64,000 nt of DNA, taken from positions 434,001 through 498,000 of the forward strand of contig CBDAQR010000003.1 in the NCBI GenBank assembly GCA_965199055.1, given 5' to 3'. A program made the translations under genes and the position numbers. This document shows positions 8,597-17,193 of this stretch, piece by piece. The notes beneath the pieces were generated by a model. It was not told the DNA's origin, did not search any database, and worked only from the letters and a program-made list of their open reading frames with translations. This DNA comes from CBDAQR01 sp965199055. GTDB lineage: Bacteria; Pseudomonadota; Gammaproteobacteria; Pseudomonadales; Halieaceae. Each line of letters begins with the position of its first letter. Position 1 is the stretch's first letter.

Positions 8597-9694
8597 GTGA
8601 AAGCCCTCTTCCACACTTACCTGGTGCCTGCAGCGGTCTTTGCCTCTGTGGTAATGGGTGGTGGCTATGGCACCGGGCGTGAGGTAATCACTTTCTTCTA
8701 TAGCTATGGCCATAGCGGGGGCCTGCTTGGAATCGCAACCGCAACGATCGTTTTCGGCTCGGTGCTTTCTGTCACCTTTGAGTTCTCCCGCCGATTTCGC
8801 GTTTACGACTATCGAAGCTTCTTCCAGCGGCTACTGGGTCCATTCTGGGTTAGCTTTGAATTACTGCTAATACTGATGTTCCTGCTGGTATTGGGCGTAG
8901 TCTCTGCCGCTGCCGGGTCGATCATGGAAGAACAGCTCAGGGTACCAGCCGCGGTCGGCATGGCCTCAATGCTGTTGATTGTCCTTGTACTGGTCACACT
9001 GGGGCGCTCTGCGGTTGAAACGGTGCTCACCTGGTGGTCCATAGGAATGTACGGCGTGTTTCTGCTTTATTTCTTACAGATCAGCGCACAAGAGGCCGGC
9101 CCACAACACACGGAATGGTTAGCGATGGATACAGAATCGGACTGGTGGAGTGGCGGGATTCGCTATGCACTCTATAACCTCGCCGTCGCTCCAATCATGT
9201 TATTTGCAACCCGCGCTATCAAGACGACTCGACAGGCGATCATCGCGGGCTTCTTCACTGCAATATGCACCCTGTTTCCCGCGTTACTGTTTCATCTAAG
9301 CTACAGCATAGGTGCTCCACAGGTACTTGAGGTAGAGCTACCCAACTACTGGATGATCCAGAATTACGCCAGTGCTTGGCTGCTCCCGGTGTTCATCGTC
9401 GCTCTGCTGGGCACACTGGGTGAGACGGGTGCTGGCCTTGTGCACGGAATCATTGAACGTATTGACGGGGCACTCGGCGACGCGGGCAGAAAGCCCCTTA
9501 CATTCAAACCCCGATTGGTCGTATCCGGCTGTTTACTACTGTGCGGTGGCGCGGCCGGTCTCTTGGGAATAGTGCCGCTGATCGCAAAGGGCTACTCCGC
9601 TATGAGCATCGGGTTTGCTATGGTCTATGTTATCCCCGTATGCACCTTGGGGTTGTTCAAGATTGTTCAACATCAACGAAGGCTTCTTTCATGA
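8597..9694 (+). CDS. YkvI-family integral membrane protein, probable transporter
   Basis: A 365-aa polytopic protein with about ten hydrophobic segments. The first helix contains V-V-M-G-G-G-Y-G-T-G-R-E, matching the glycine-rich G-x-G-F-A-S-G-Q-E region of the YkvI family, which is related to APC/LeuT-fold amino-acid transporters. The start is GTG with a weak ribosome site 13 nt after the synthetase stop. Its TGA overlaps the start of the next gene as ATGA (9691-9694). Embedded between amino-acid enzymes, it is a good candidate for inner-membrane uptake or export of the locus substrate, but no YkvI substrate is firmly established to my knowledge. Confidence 0.78.
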   Translation: MKALFHTYLVPAAVFASVVMGGGYGTGREVITFFYSYGHSGGLLGIATATIVFGSVLSVTFEFSRRFRVYDYRSFFQRLLGPFWVSFELLLILMFLLVLGVVSAAAGSIMEEQLRVPAAVGMASMLLIVLVLVTLGRSAVETVLTWWSIGMYGVFLLYFLQISAQEAGPQHTEWLAMDTESDWWSGGIRYALYNLAVAPIMLFATRAIKTTRQAIIAGFFTAICTLFPALLFHLSYSIGAPQVLEVELPNYWMIQNYASAWLLPVFIVALLGTLGETGAGLVHGIIERIDGALGDAGRKPLTFKPRLVVSGCLLLCGGAAGLLGIVPLIAKGYSAMSIGFAMVYVIPVCTLGLFKIVQHQRRLLS

Positions 9695-10548
9695 TCGTTT
9701 TTCTGAACGGGGAATATCTGCCCGCTGAAGAGGCCCGTATATCACCACTGGATCGCGGTTTTCTGTTCGGCGATGGAATATACGAGGCAACTCCTTCATA
9801 CGAGGGCCGCACCGTAGCTCTCGGCCTGCATATCCAGCGCATGAATCGAGGCCTTGAGGCCATCGGCATTCGCAATCCCCTCTCGGAATCCGAGTGGCGA
9901 GACGTAGCGAGCGAGCTAAGCGAACGCAATGGCGGCGGCAATCTGGGCATCTACTTCCATGTCAGCCGAGGTAACGAAGGACGTCGCTTCCATGGATTTC
10001 CGGAATCGGTCCAGCCAACCGCTTTTGCCATGGTCATAGAGATCGACCCGCACCCGGCACTACCCGACCGGACAACGCAGGAAGGTCTTCGTGTGATTAC
10101 AACGCCCGACCTGCGTTGGCGACGCTGCAACGTCAAGTCTACTGCGCTACTCGGCAATGTTCTGCATTTTCAGCAGGGTTATGCCGAAGGCATGAACGAG
10201 ACCATCATGTACAACGAAGCCCGTGAACTTACCGAGGCCAGCGCCAGCAACGTGTTCGTGGTGACAAATGGCATCGTCGCAACGCCGGAGCTGGATCACC
10301 AGAAGCTACCCGGCATTTCCCGTCATATCTGTATCGACAGCTTGCGCGCCGAAGGTTCCCTCAATGTCGAGGAGCGAGCCGTTACGCTAGAAGAAGCCAG
10401 ATCGGCTGACGAAATCTGGATCACTAACTCCTCGAAACATATAGCGCCCGTGACAGAAATGGATGGTGCCGCTGTGGGAGACGGACGCGTCGGTCCTGTC
10501 TGGGAGAAGGCCATGCGCATTTACGAACAAGCCAAGTACAGCTATTGA
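9691..10548 (+). CDS. Class IV aminotransferase, D-amino-acid transaminase-like
   Basis: A 285-aa PLP enzyme of fold type IV. I start it at ATG 9691, the ATGA overlap with the upstream gene; the longer reading frame from 9541 runs through the YkvI gene. Motifs: N-terminal FLNGEYLP and S-P-L-D-R-G-F-L-F-G-D-G, the PLP lysine K149 in C-N-V-K-S-T-A-L-L-G-N, and E182 in L-T-E-A-S-A-S-N-V-F, matching the K/E pair of Bacillus D-amino acid transaminase with similar spacing. It would interconvert a D-amino acid and its 2-keto acid, though branched-chain aminotransferase and aminodeoxychorismate lyase share the fold. The local spacing K-S-x-x-L-L-G-N favours the D-amino-acid group. Confidence 0.85.
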   Translation: MIVFLNGEYLPAEEARISPLDRGFLFGDGIYEATPSYEGRTVALGLHIQRMNRGLEAIGIRNPLSESEWRDVASELSERNGGGNLGIYFHVSRGNEGRRFHGFPESVQPTAFAMVIEIDPHPALPDRTTQEGLRVITTPDLRWRRCNVKSTALLGNVLHFQQGYAEGMNETIMYNEARELTEASASNVFVVTNGIVATPELDHQKLPGISRHICIDSLRAEGSLNVEERAVTLEEARSADEIWITNSSKHIAPVTEMDGAAVGDGRVGPVWEKAMRIYEQAKYSY

Positions 10549-10584
10549 AAAAAATGGTTTATTCCTCAACACAAGGAGGCAGAA

Positions 10585-10692
10585 ATGCGATTAATGACAA
10601 CTACTCAGGGTAGTCGTTTCATAGGCGGCACACTGAGCGGTATGATCCTCATTCTGCTGAGGAAAGGCCGTTCCGGGATCACCCAATCATGA
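10585..10692 (+). CDS. Small ORF, 35 aa, coupled to aromatic amino acid hydroxylase
   Basis: ATG at 10585 is preceded by a perfect AAGGAGG (10573-10579) at 5-nt spacing, the best ribosome site in the area. The frame encodes 35 residues (begins MRLMTTTQGSRFIGG, then a short hydrophobic run GMILILL and basic R-K-G-R) and its TGA overlaps the hydroxylase ATG as ATGA (10689-10692). The hydroxylase has no good site of its own, so the small ORF probably drives its translation. It could be a leader peptide or a small membrane-associated protein. No homologue is recognised; there is no run of one amino acid to suggest classic attenuation. Confidence 0.55.
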   Translation: MRLMTTTQGSRFIGGTLSGMILILLRKGRSGITQS

Positions 10693-12401
10693 CCCAACAA
10701 GACATTATCGATAGCCTGCCGGTTCACCTGCGCGCCTTCGTGACCACACAGGACTATGCGGCCTACACAGCCCGTGACCAGGCGGCCTGGCGCTTCATCA
10801 TGAAGCACCTCTCACGCCAACTCGCTGATACAGCGCATCCGGTGTACATGGAGGGACTGGCCGCCACCGGTATCTCGCTGGACCATATACCCTCTATTGA
10901 AGAAATGAACGCGTGTCTGGCCAGTCTGGGCTGGCGCGCCGTAGTGGTCGATGGCTTCATCCCGCCGGCCATCTTCATGGAGTTCCAGGCGCTCAAGGTG
11001 CTGGTGATCGCAGTGGATATGCGCAGCGTGGAGCACTTGTTCTATACCCCCGCGCCCGACATCTTGCATGAATCCGCGGGCCACGCCCCGTTTATCGTCG
11101 ACGTCGATTACGCTGAATACCTGCAACGCTTTGGCGAAATCGGTATGAAGGCCATTGCGACTAAACACGATCACGAGCTATACGAGGCAATTCGCCATCT
11201 CTCCATTCTCAAGGAGAGCCCCACCAGCACGGCCGCCGAGATCGACGACGCAGAACGAGAGCTGCAACGCCTGTCGGCGCTGGATACTGAGCCCTCCGAG
11301 GCGGCGCTACTCACACGACTGCATTGGTGGACGGTAGAATATGGCCTCGTCGGCAGCACGGAAGATTACGGTATCTTCGGCGCCGGCATACTTTCCTCCC
11401 TCGGCGAAAGCCAGCACTGCCTGGACGATGAGGCGGTACGCAAAATTCCGCTCACGGTCGATGCCGTGCTAACGCCTTACGACATTACTCGCCAACAACC
11501 GCAGCTCTTTGTCACCGCCAGTTGTAAGCACCTGAGCCAGGTGCTGGAAGAGTTCGCGGCCTCCATGTGTTTTATGCGCGGTGGCGCCGAGTCCATCACG
11601 AAAGCGATAGAGGCAGAAAGTATTTGTACCGCCTGTTATGACAGCGGCATGCAGGTCAGCGGTGAGTTTTCGGAGTTGCTTTGTGATGCGGTGGGCAATC
11701 CCATCTATCTTCGCACACAAGGGCCGACGCAACTGGCCTACGCCGATCGCGAAGTGATTGGACACGGTGTGGACTATCACGCCGAGGGCTTCGGTTCGCC
11801 CATCGGACACCTGAAGGATTTCAGCCGCTGTCTCTCCGAATACACCATCGATGAATTGAAAGCACACAACATACAGGTAGGACAGCGTGCGCGGCTGGAT
11901 TATCTCTCCGGGATTACCGTCGAGGGTCTACTGGAAAACGTTCATCGACAGGAACACCGCAACCTGATCCTGACCTTCAGCGATTGCACCGTGACGGACC
12001 TCTCCGGGCGCGTGCTGTTCGATCCCGCCTGGGGTACCTATGACCTCGCTGTCGGCGCTGGCATCACTTCGGTGTTTGGCGGTGTGGCAGATCGAGAAAA
12101 GCTGCAACTGCATAAACCGCTGCCGCGCACCCAGACTATTCAATCTGAACTACAAGAGGATCTGGAAGAGGCCTATGCATGTGTTGCGGGCCTACATGCA
12201 GCCAACGATGGTCTGGCGAGCGACCAACGAGAACAGCTCTTTGGTTTTCTCGACAGCTATCCGGATGAGTGGTTGCTGCGCGCAGAGATGCTGGAACTGC
12301 AAGACACCGAAGCCCGCCAGCGAGCGCGTCTGGAACTCGACCAGTTACTCAAGAACGACAAGCTCGACGCGCAATTGGGTTTGTTGCTGGGGTCGCAGTA
12401 G
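10689..12401 (+). CDS. Aromatic amino acid hydroxylase, long form
   Basis: A 570-aa protein of the biopterin-dependent aromatic amino acid hydroxylase family (phenylalanine/tyrosine/tryptophan hydroxylases), which add a ring hydroxyl using Fe(II), a pterin and O2. The iron ligands are readable as H127 and H132 in I-L-H-E-S-A-G-H and E217 in W-W-T-V-E-Y-G-L. Bacterial phenylalanine hydroxylases are usually about 260-300 aa; here the catalytic domain is followed by a C-terminal extension of roughly 250 residues of unknown role. Translation is coupled to the small ORF in front. It may provide tyrosine from phenylalanine for catabolism, or hydroxylate another aromatic substrate of the upstream cluster. 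Confidence 0.85.
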   Translation: MTQQDIIDSLPVHLRAFVTTQDYAAYTARDQAAWRFIMKHLSRQLADTAHPVYMEGLAATGISLDHIPSIEEMNACLASLGWRAVVVDGFIPPAIFMEFQALKVLVIAVDMRSVEHLFYTPAPDILHESAGHAPFIVDVDYAEYLQRFGEIGMKAIATKHDHELYEAIRHLSILKESPTSTAAEIDDAERELQRLSALDTEPSEAALLTRLHWWTVEYGLVGSTEDYGIFGAGILSSLGESQHCLDDEAVRKIPLTVDAVLTPYDITRQQPQLFVTASCKHLSQVLEEFAASMCFMRGGAESITKAIEAESICTACYDSGMQVSGEFSELLCDAVGNPIYLRTQGPTQLAYADREVIGHGVDYHAEGFGSPIGHLKDFSRCLSEYTIDELKAHNIQVGQRARLDYLSGITVEGLLENVHRQEHRNLILTFSDCTVTDLSGRVLFDPAWGTYDLAVGAGITSVFGGVADREKLQLHKPLPRTQTIQSELQEDLEEAYACVAGLHAANDGLASDQREQLFGFLDSYPDEWLLRAEMLELQDTEARQRARLELDQLLKNDKLDAQLGLLLGSQ

Positions 12402-12416
12402 AGCCTGGCTGGCGCG

Positions 12417-13478
12417 TTAGCGATAGAACGGGTAGTCCGAATAACCCTGCTCACCCGGCGTATATAGCGAACCCATATCAAACTCCGCCAACGGCCAGTC
12501 GCGCTCAAAGCGTCGCACTAAATCAGGATTGGCGATAAAGGGCCGACCAAAACTCACCGCACTCAATTCACCGGCCTCGATAGCGGCCAACGCCTCATCG
12601 CGGGTGAAGCTCTCATTACCGATTACCTTGCCGGGGAAATGCTTGCCTGCCAGCCCGAGGTTATCGACCCGACCCGTTGGGAATCGAATAGCATGAACGT
12701 AGGCGAGCTTGAGCTCACTGGCACCCGCGAGAAACGCCGCGAAGGTCTCCTGGGGGTCGTCATCTGCAAGGTCATTGAACGGATTATCCGGGCAGATACG
12801 AAACCCCACCCGGTCAGCACCGTCTACTTCGCTCAAAGCACGCAGCACTTCCAGGGGGAAGCGCACACGATTCGCAAGACTCCCACCATAGTGATCGTCG
12901 CGCTGATTGGTACCCGTAGAGAGAAACTGGGCCGGTAAATAGCCACTGGTGCAGTGCAGCTCTACGCCATCGAACCCCGCTGCGTAGGCGTTAACGGTCG
13001 CCTGGCGATACTGTTCAATCACCGCGGCAATTTCTTCGGTCTCCAGCGCGCGCGGCGCGTCGAAAGACGCCATGCCGGCCGCATCCGTATAGATTTCGCC
13101 CCGTGCCTGAATCGCAGAAGGTGCAACAGTCTGACTACCTTCCACCTTATTATAGTGCGACGCCACCCGCCCGCAGTGCATCAACTGCGCGACCATGATG
13201 CCGCCTTCGGCATGCACTGCCTCGAGCACTCTGCCCCAGGCGTCTATTTGTTGCTGGTTATAGATGCCGGGTGTACGACAGTAACCCGTGCCATCGGCCG
13301 ACGGTGAAATTCCCTCGCTAACAATGAGACCAGCGCTGGCGCGCTGACGGTAGTAGTCGACCATAACCGACGTCGGCATGTCTCCCGCAGCAGCGCGGCT
13401 GCGGGTCATGGGCGCCATCACAACGCGATTCCGTAAGCGCAGACGCCCAAAGTTTACGTCATCGAATAGCGTACTCAT
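12417..13478 (-). CDS. Old yellow enzyme family ene-reductase
   Basis: A 353-aa FMN TIM-barrel oxidoreductase of the OYE/NemA family, which reduces activated C=C bonds with NAD(P)H. ATG 13478 follows a GGAGAAG site; a longer frame to 13640 would overlap the upstream gene. Motifs: M-A-P-M-T-R-S-R (T25), Y-R-Q-R-A-S-A-G-L-I-V-S-E, N-Q-R-D-D-H-Y-G-G-S-L-A-N-R. The substrate-anchoring pair, normally H-x-x-N or H-x-x-H, reads H175-C-T-S178, with Y180 retained. It is the last gene of a leftward SDR / SnoaL / OYE operon with only 10 nt to the gene upstream. A role in reducing an enone intermediate, for example of a terpenoid or steroid, is inference. Confidence 0.88.
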   Translation of the reverse strand: MSTLFDDVNFGRLRLRNRVVMAPMTRSRAAAGDMPTSVMVDYYRQRASAGLIVSEGISPSADGTGYCRTPGIYNQQQIDAWGRVLEAVHAEGGIMVAQLMHCGRVASHYNKVEGSQTVAPSAIQARGEIYTDAAGMASFDAPRALETEEIAAVIEQYRQATVNAYAAGFDGVELHCTSGYLPAQFLSTGTNQRDDHYGGSLANRVRFPLEVLRALSEVDGADRVGFRICPDNPFNDLADDDPQETFAAFLAGASELKLAYVHAIRFPTGRVDNLGLAGKHFPGKVIGNESFTRDEALAAIEAGELSAVSFGRPFIANPDLVRRFERDWPLAEFDMGSLYTPGEQGYSDYPFYR

Positions 13479-13488
13479 GGCTTCTCCA

Positions 13489-14130
13489 TCAGCGAACGCG
13501 AATCTTCGGGTCCGGGTGGCCGCCCCGCATCCGCGACAGGAATTCTTCCAATGGTGCTGGTTCGGCAACTTCCGGTAGTTCATCGTCCGGGGGGTTGGAC
13601 CAGAACTCGGCCCAGGAAGGGAACAGCTCGTGGTAAGCACCCTCGTAGTTCTCCCGGTCCGGCCAGCGCATCTTGTTGTCGCCCACCGGCGGCTTATTCA
13701 AATCGGTCGCATACCAATAACAGGGCAGGCGCCGGCGAAAGTACCAGCGACCATTCATGCGCTCGTAATTGTCCCAGTAGATCATCTGCATGATCACCCA
13801 CTCGGTATCGCCATTCTCACAGGGTGTCTCGTGCTCATTCTTGGAGTAGACCACGCCGTGCGCGTGATCCGGGTCGCCGAACTCTATAATATGGTTGCCG
13901 ATGTGGTGGGATGTGCCAGTGAACTGCAATCGTAGGGTGTCATCCAACCAGCGCTTCAGATGGACCCTGCCTGTCAGTTCCCGACTGACGCGAATATCTT
14001 CGGCAAAGAGGTTCACGTGAGCATCGAGGTCACGCATATCCAGGCTCAGGGAATACTTGGCCGCCAATTGTCGAATCTCGTCGAGCGATTCCAGCCGATC
14101 GATTCGGGCTAACAAGTCGCTATCAGTCAC
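13489..14130 (-). CDS. SnoaL-like / NTF2-fold polyketide-cyclase-like protein
   Basis: A 213-aa protein that fits the SnoaL_4 group of the NTF2-like superfamily: an N-terminal helix (LLARIDRLESLDEIRQLAAKYS), then D-M-R-D-L-D-A-H-V-N-L-F-A-E-D, and a cone-shaped alpha+beta domain. Such proteins act as cyclases, isomerases or the small subunits of ring hydroxylases, in the cytoplasm. Translation starts at GTG 14130 with an AGGAG 9 nt before. It lies between an SDR and an ene-reductase in one operon, a combination common in ring-compound catabolic gene sets. The precise reaction cannot be called. Confidence 0.75.
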   Translation of the reverse strand: MTDSDLLARIDRLESLDEIRQLAAKYSLSLDMRDLDAHVNLFAEDIRVSRELTGRVHLKRWLDDTLRLQFTGTSHHIGNHIIEFGDPDHAHGVVYSKNEHETPCENGDTEWVIMQMIYWDNYERMNGRWYFRRRLPCYWYATDLNKPPVGDNKMRWPDRENYEGAYHELFPSWAEFWSNPPDDELPEVAEPAPLEEFLSRMRGGHPDPKIRVR

Positions 14131-14152
14131 GGCATGCTCCTGCGGGATTCAT

Positions 14153-14932
14153 TCACTCTTCCCAGTCGGCCGCGCCGGTTGCCAGCTCCACCGAGCGACC
14201 GCCGTCCACCGGCAGCTCCACACCAGTGATATATGACGCCTCGTCGCTAGCTAAAAACAAAATGGCGTTGGCCGCTTCGCGAGGCTCACCGATGCGCCCT
14301 ATTGGAATAGAGCGAGCGGTGGCAGCACGCCCCGCCTCGTCGGGAATCGCCATCTCGGATGCGGGACTCATCACAATACCGATCACGATGGCATTGACTC
14401 TCACCCCCGCGCCAGACCATTCGATGGCCGCATTGCGGGTGAGCGATTGCAGGGCTGCTTTCGCTGCGCTATAGCCGGCGACGCCCGGCGTCGCCAGCTC
14501 GCCGCAAACGGAGGACACGTTGACGACGGAACCACCGTTTTTTGACAGGAAGGGAAACGCCTCACGCATCAGCAACATAGGCGCGTCTACGGCAATACGA
14601 AAACTGCTGCGCCAGCTATCCAGATCATGGTCGGAAAGCATGCCCGGAGTGAGGACATTGGCATTGTTTACGAGAATGTCCAACCCACCGAAGTGCTCTG
14701 CAACCGAGTTTACGGCCGCACGCACGGCGGATTCGTCGGTAACATCGGCAGCCACCACCAGCGCTTCGCCGCCCGCCTCACGGATGGCTGCTGCCACACG
14801 CTCCAGGCTATCTTCATCGCGGGAGCACAGGGCAACGCGGGCACCTTCGCTGGCAAAGCGGAGCGCCGTTGCTTCACCCACACCGTTGGATGCACCGGTA
14901 ACAAGTGCAACCTTATCCTGTAATACGCCCAT
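14153..14932 (-). CDS. Short-chain dehydrogenase/reductase
   Basis: A 259-aa classical SDR. NAD(P)-binding T-G-A-S-N-G-V-G at the N-terminus, N-N-A-N in place of the usual N-N-A-G, catalytic S-S and Y-S-A-A-K, and the C-terminal Y-I-T-G-V-E-L-P-V-D-G-G. The residue after strand 2 is L-C-S-R-D, suggesting NADP preference. ATG 14932 is chosen for its AGGAAT site and normal domain start. First gene of the leftward SDR/SnoaL/OYE operon, divergent from another SDR at 15081. Substrate unknown. Confidence 0.88.
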   Translation of the reverse strand: MGVLQDKVALVTGASNGVGEATALRFASEGARVALCSRDEDSLERVAAAIREAGGEALVVAADVTDESAVRAAVNSVAEHFGGLDILVNNANVLTPGMLSDHDLDSWRSSFRIAVDAPMLLMREAFPFLSKNGGSVVNVSSVCGELATPGVAGYSAAKAALQSLTRNAAIEWSGAGVRVNAIVIGIVMSPASEMAIPDEAGRAATARSIPIGRIGEPREAANAILFLASDEASYITGVELPVDGGRSVELATGAADWEE

Positions 14933-15080
14933 TGCGATATTCCTCGAGTTCCGCGCTCTCTGGTTCAACTATAAATCCAGCTGCGATTTTCGCGACCAAT
15001 ATAGCTAATCTCAACGTGTTTCAGAACGTCATCGATTACTTGCCAGTTTAAAATAGCGCACAAGTACAAGGAGAACATGA

Positions 15081-15839
15081 ATGCTTCTGCAAGACAAAAC
15101 AGCATTGGTCACCGGCGCTGGCATGGGCATCGGGCGCGCCATCGCGCTGGCCTGCGCCCGCGAGGGTGCGCGAGTAGTGGTCGCGGATTTCAACGCTGAG
15201 AGCGGCGCGGAGACTGTCGGCCTCATACATCAAAACGGTGGCGTTGCCGTGTTCGCCGAGGGCGACGTCAGCAAGGAAGACCAGGCCGAGAAGACTATTC
15301 AGGTTGCTATCGACAATTACGGAGGTCTCGACCTTGCATGCAACAGTGCAGCCGTTAGCCGTGGCTCCGGCCCCATACAGGATTACAGCAAAGAGATTTT
15401 CGACCAAACGCTGGAGATGTGCTTGACCAATACCTGGCTGTGTATGAAGTACGAAATTCCTGCCCTTCTGGCCAGCGGGGGTGGCGCCATCGTCAATATC
15501 TCCTCCAACGCGTCCCTGCGCGGCCAGGCATTCAATACCGCTTACGCGGCTGCGAAAAGCGGAGTTAATCTACTGACCAAGAGCACCGCGGCGGAACCGG
15601 GCAGCCAGGGCATTCGTGTGAATGCCGTATCGCCCGAGGTTATCCGCACTCCTGGTCTGGAGCAGTACTTTGAGGAGCAGCCTGGCATGAAGGCGGGCCT
15701 GGAAAAGACCGCTGTTATGAATCGGCTGGGGGAACCTGAGGAGATTGCCGAGGCGGTGGTCTTCCTGCTCTCGGATCGTGCCTCATTTATAACCGGCCAG
15801 CTGCTTTCAGTGGACGGTGGTGGCGCGGTCCGCGCCTAG
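15081..15839 (+). CDS. Short-chain dehydrogenase/reductase
   Basis: A 252-aa classical SDR with T-G-A-G-M-G-I-G, an acidic residue after strand 2 (V-A-D-F) that favours NAD, C-N-S-A in place of N-N-A-G, catalytic serine in N-I-S-S and Y-A-A-A-K, and C-terminal F-I-T-G-Q-L-L-S-V-D-G-G-G. A strong AAGGAG lies before the ATG; an overlapping ATG at 15076 is out of frame. It is transcribed alone, divergent from the SDR operon to its left and convergent with the TRAP genes, whose last stop lies 4 nt away. Substrate unknown; by position it may act on the same compound as the divergent operon. Confidence 0.88.
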   Translation: MLLQDKTALVTGAGMGIGRAIALACAREGARVVVADFNAESGAETVGLIHQNGGVAVFAEGDVSKEDQAEKTIQVAIDNYGGLDLACNSAAVSRGSGPIQDYSKEIFDQTLEMCLTNTWLCMKYEIPALLASGGGAIVNISSNASLRGQAFNTAYAAAKSGVNLLTKSTAAEPGSQGIRVNAVSPEVIRTPGLEQYFEEQPGMKAGLEKTAVMNRLGEPEEIAEAVVFLLSDRASFITGQLLSVDGGGAVRA

Positions 15840-15843
15840 CCGG

Positions 15844-17193
15844 CTACTGGTAGGCCTGGGCCGGCAACCAGGTCACCAGCCACTGCCAGTTAAAGATCAT
15901 CAGCAGCCCAATGAGCTGAATAACGATAAAGGGAATTACACCCCGGTAGATCGTACCCACCGAAATACCCTCTGGCGCTACCCCCTTTAAGTAAAAAATC
16001 GCAAAGCCCACCGGTGGCGTTAGAAAACTGGTTTGCAGGCAGACGGCAAACAACACGGTGAACCAGACTGGATCGAAACCGAGATTCGCCACCACTGGCG
16101 ACACGAGTGGCAGGACGATCAATGTGAGTTCGATCCAGTCGAGGAAAAAACCCAAGAGGAACGTCGCGAGCAAAATACAGATGACAATTCCGCTACCCTC
16201 GAAAGGCAGGGACATCAGCGCCCTTTCGATTAATTCATCGCCGCCCAGTCCGCGCAGTACCAGAGAGAACGCGGTCGCACCCAGGAGAACGGCGAATATG
16301 AATGCGGTGGTTCGCGTGGTCTCCTCCAGCACCTCTCGAAACACGTCCTGATTGAGGGCACCATTAGCCCAAGCCAGCAGTAACGCGCCCGCAGCGCCTA
16401 CACCCGCTGCCTCGGTAGGCGTTGCTACACCGAAGAAGATGCTGCCAAGCACCGCCAGGATAAGGAAGGCCGCAGGCACTATCGCCTTTAGCAGATCCAG
16501 CACTGCCGCAAGGTCTATGGGTTCGCCGCGAGCGGCGGGCGCCCTACTCGGCTGCAGCAGACCAACGCCCAGCAAGTAGAGAATATAGAGAACACTTAAC
16601 AACGCCCCGGGAATAAGCGCGCCCATAAACAGGTCGCCGACGCTCATCGACATACGATCTGCCATAAGCACGAGCATAATGCTGGGTGGAATCAGTATGC
16701 CCAGGGTGCCGACCGCGCAAACGGTGCCGGCCGCCAATTGCTTGTCGTAATCATTCTCCATCATGACGGGCAGCCCCAACAGGGCGAGCAATACCACCGA
16801 TGCGCCGATGATGCCGGTGGTGGCTGCGAGCAGTATTCCAATCACCGTGATCGTAATAGCCAAACCACCGCGCACCGGGCCGAGCAAGCGCGCCACGCTA
16901 GTGAGAAGGTTGCGGGCGATACCCGAACGATCCAACAGCAAACCCATAAGAATGAACATGGGTAAGGCCACCATGACCCAGTTCTCCATGACGTTCCACA
17001 TTCGATCCACACTCAGTGAGGAGTAGGCCCAGTCGACCCCGGTTTCAAAACCCAGATCGATTTCCGGCACGATTGCCAGTGCAGTAAACAACACCGACAA
17101 GCCACCCAGCGCCCAGGCAATGGGAAAACCCGTGAACACAAGCAGGATAAAGCTCAGGAACATACACATTGCGAGGGCTTCGCTGGGACTCAT
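15844..17193 (-). CDS. dctM: TRAP transporter large permease (DctM)
   Basis: A 449-aa membrane protein with about 12 hydrophobic helices, the transport subunit of a tripartite ATP-independent periplasmic system that moves an organic acid with Na+. The DctM pattern is visible in P-M-F-I-L-M-G-L-L-L-D-R-S-G and G-I-L-I-P-P-S-I-M-L-V. ATG 17193 overlaps the TGA of the small permease gene as ATGA; a longer frame to 17373 only reads through that gene. Last gene of the order dctP, dctQ, dctM. The substrate cannot be read, although neighbouring SDR and hydrolase genes suggest a carboxylate. Confidence 0.92.
   Translation of the reverse strand: MSPSEALAMCMFLSFILLVFTGFPIAWALGGLSVLFTALAIVPEIDLGFETGVDWAYSSLSVDRMWNVMENWVMVALPMFILMGLLLDRSGIARNLLTSVARLLGPVRGGLAITITVIGILLAATTGIIGASVVLLALLGLPVMMENDYDKQLAAGTVCAVGTLGILIPPSIMLVLMADRMSMSVGDLFMGALIPGALLSVLYILYLLGVGLLQPSRAPAARGEPIDLAAVLDLLKAIVPAAFLILAVLGSIFFGVATPTEAAGVGAAGALLLAWANGALNQDVFREVLEETTRTTAFIFAVLLGATAFSLVLRGLGGDELIERALMSLPFEGSGIVICILLATFLLGFFLDWIELTLIVLPLVSPVVANLGFDPVWFTVLFAVCLQTSFLTPPVGFAIFYLKGVAPEGISVGTIYRGVIPFIVIQLIGLLMIFNWQWLVTWLPAQAYQ

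Noticed and set aside
9541..9690. N-terminal extension of the aminotransferase
   Set aside because: It overlaps the YkvI gene in another frame, and the family N-terminus begins at ATG 9691 with an ATGA overlap.
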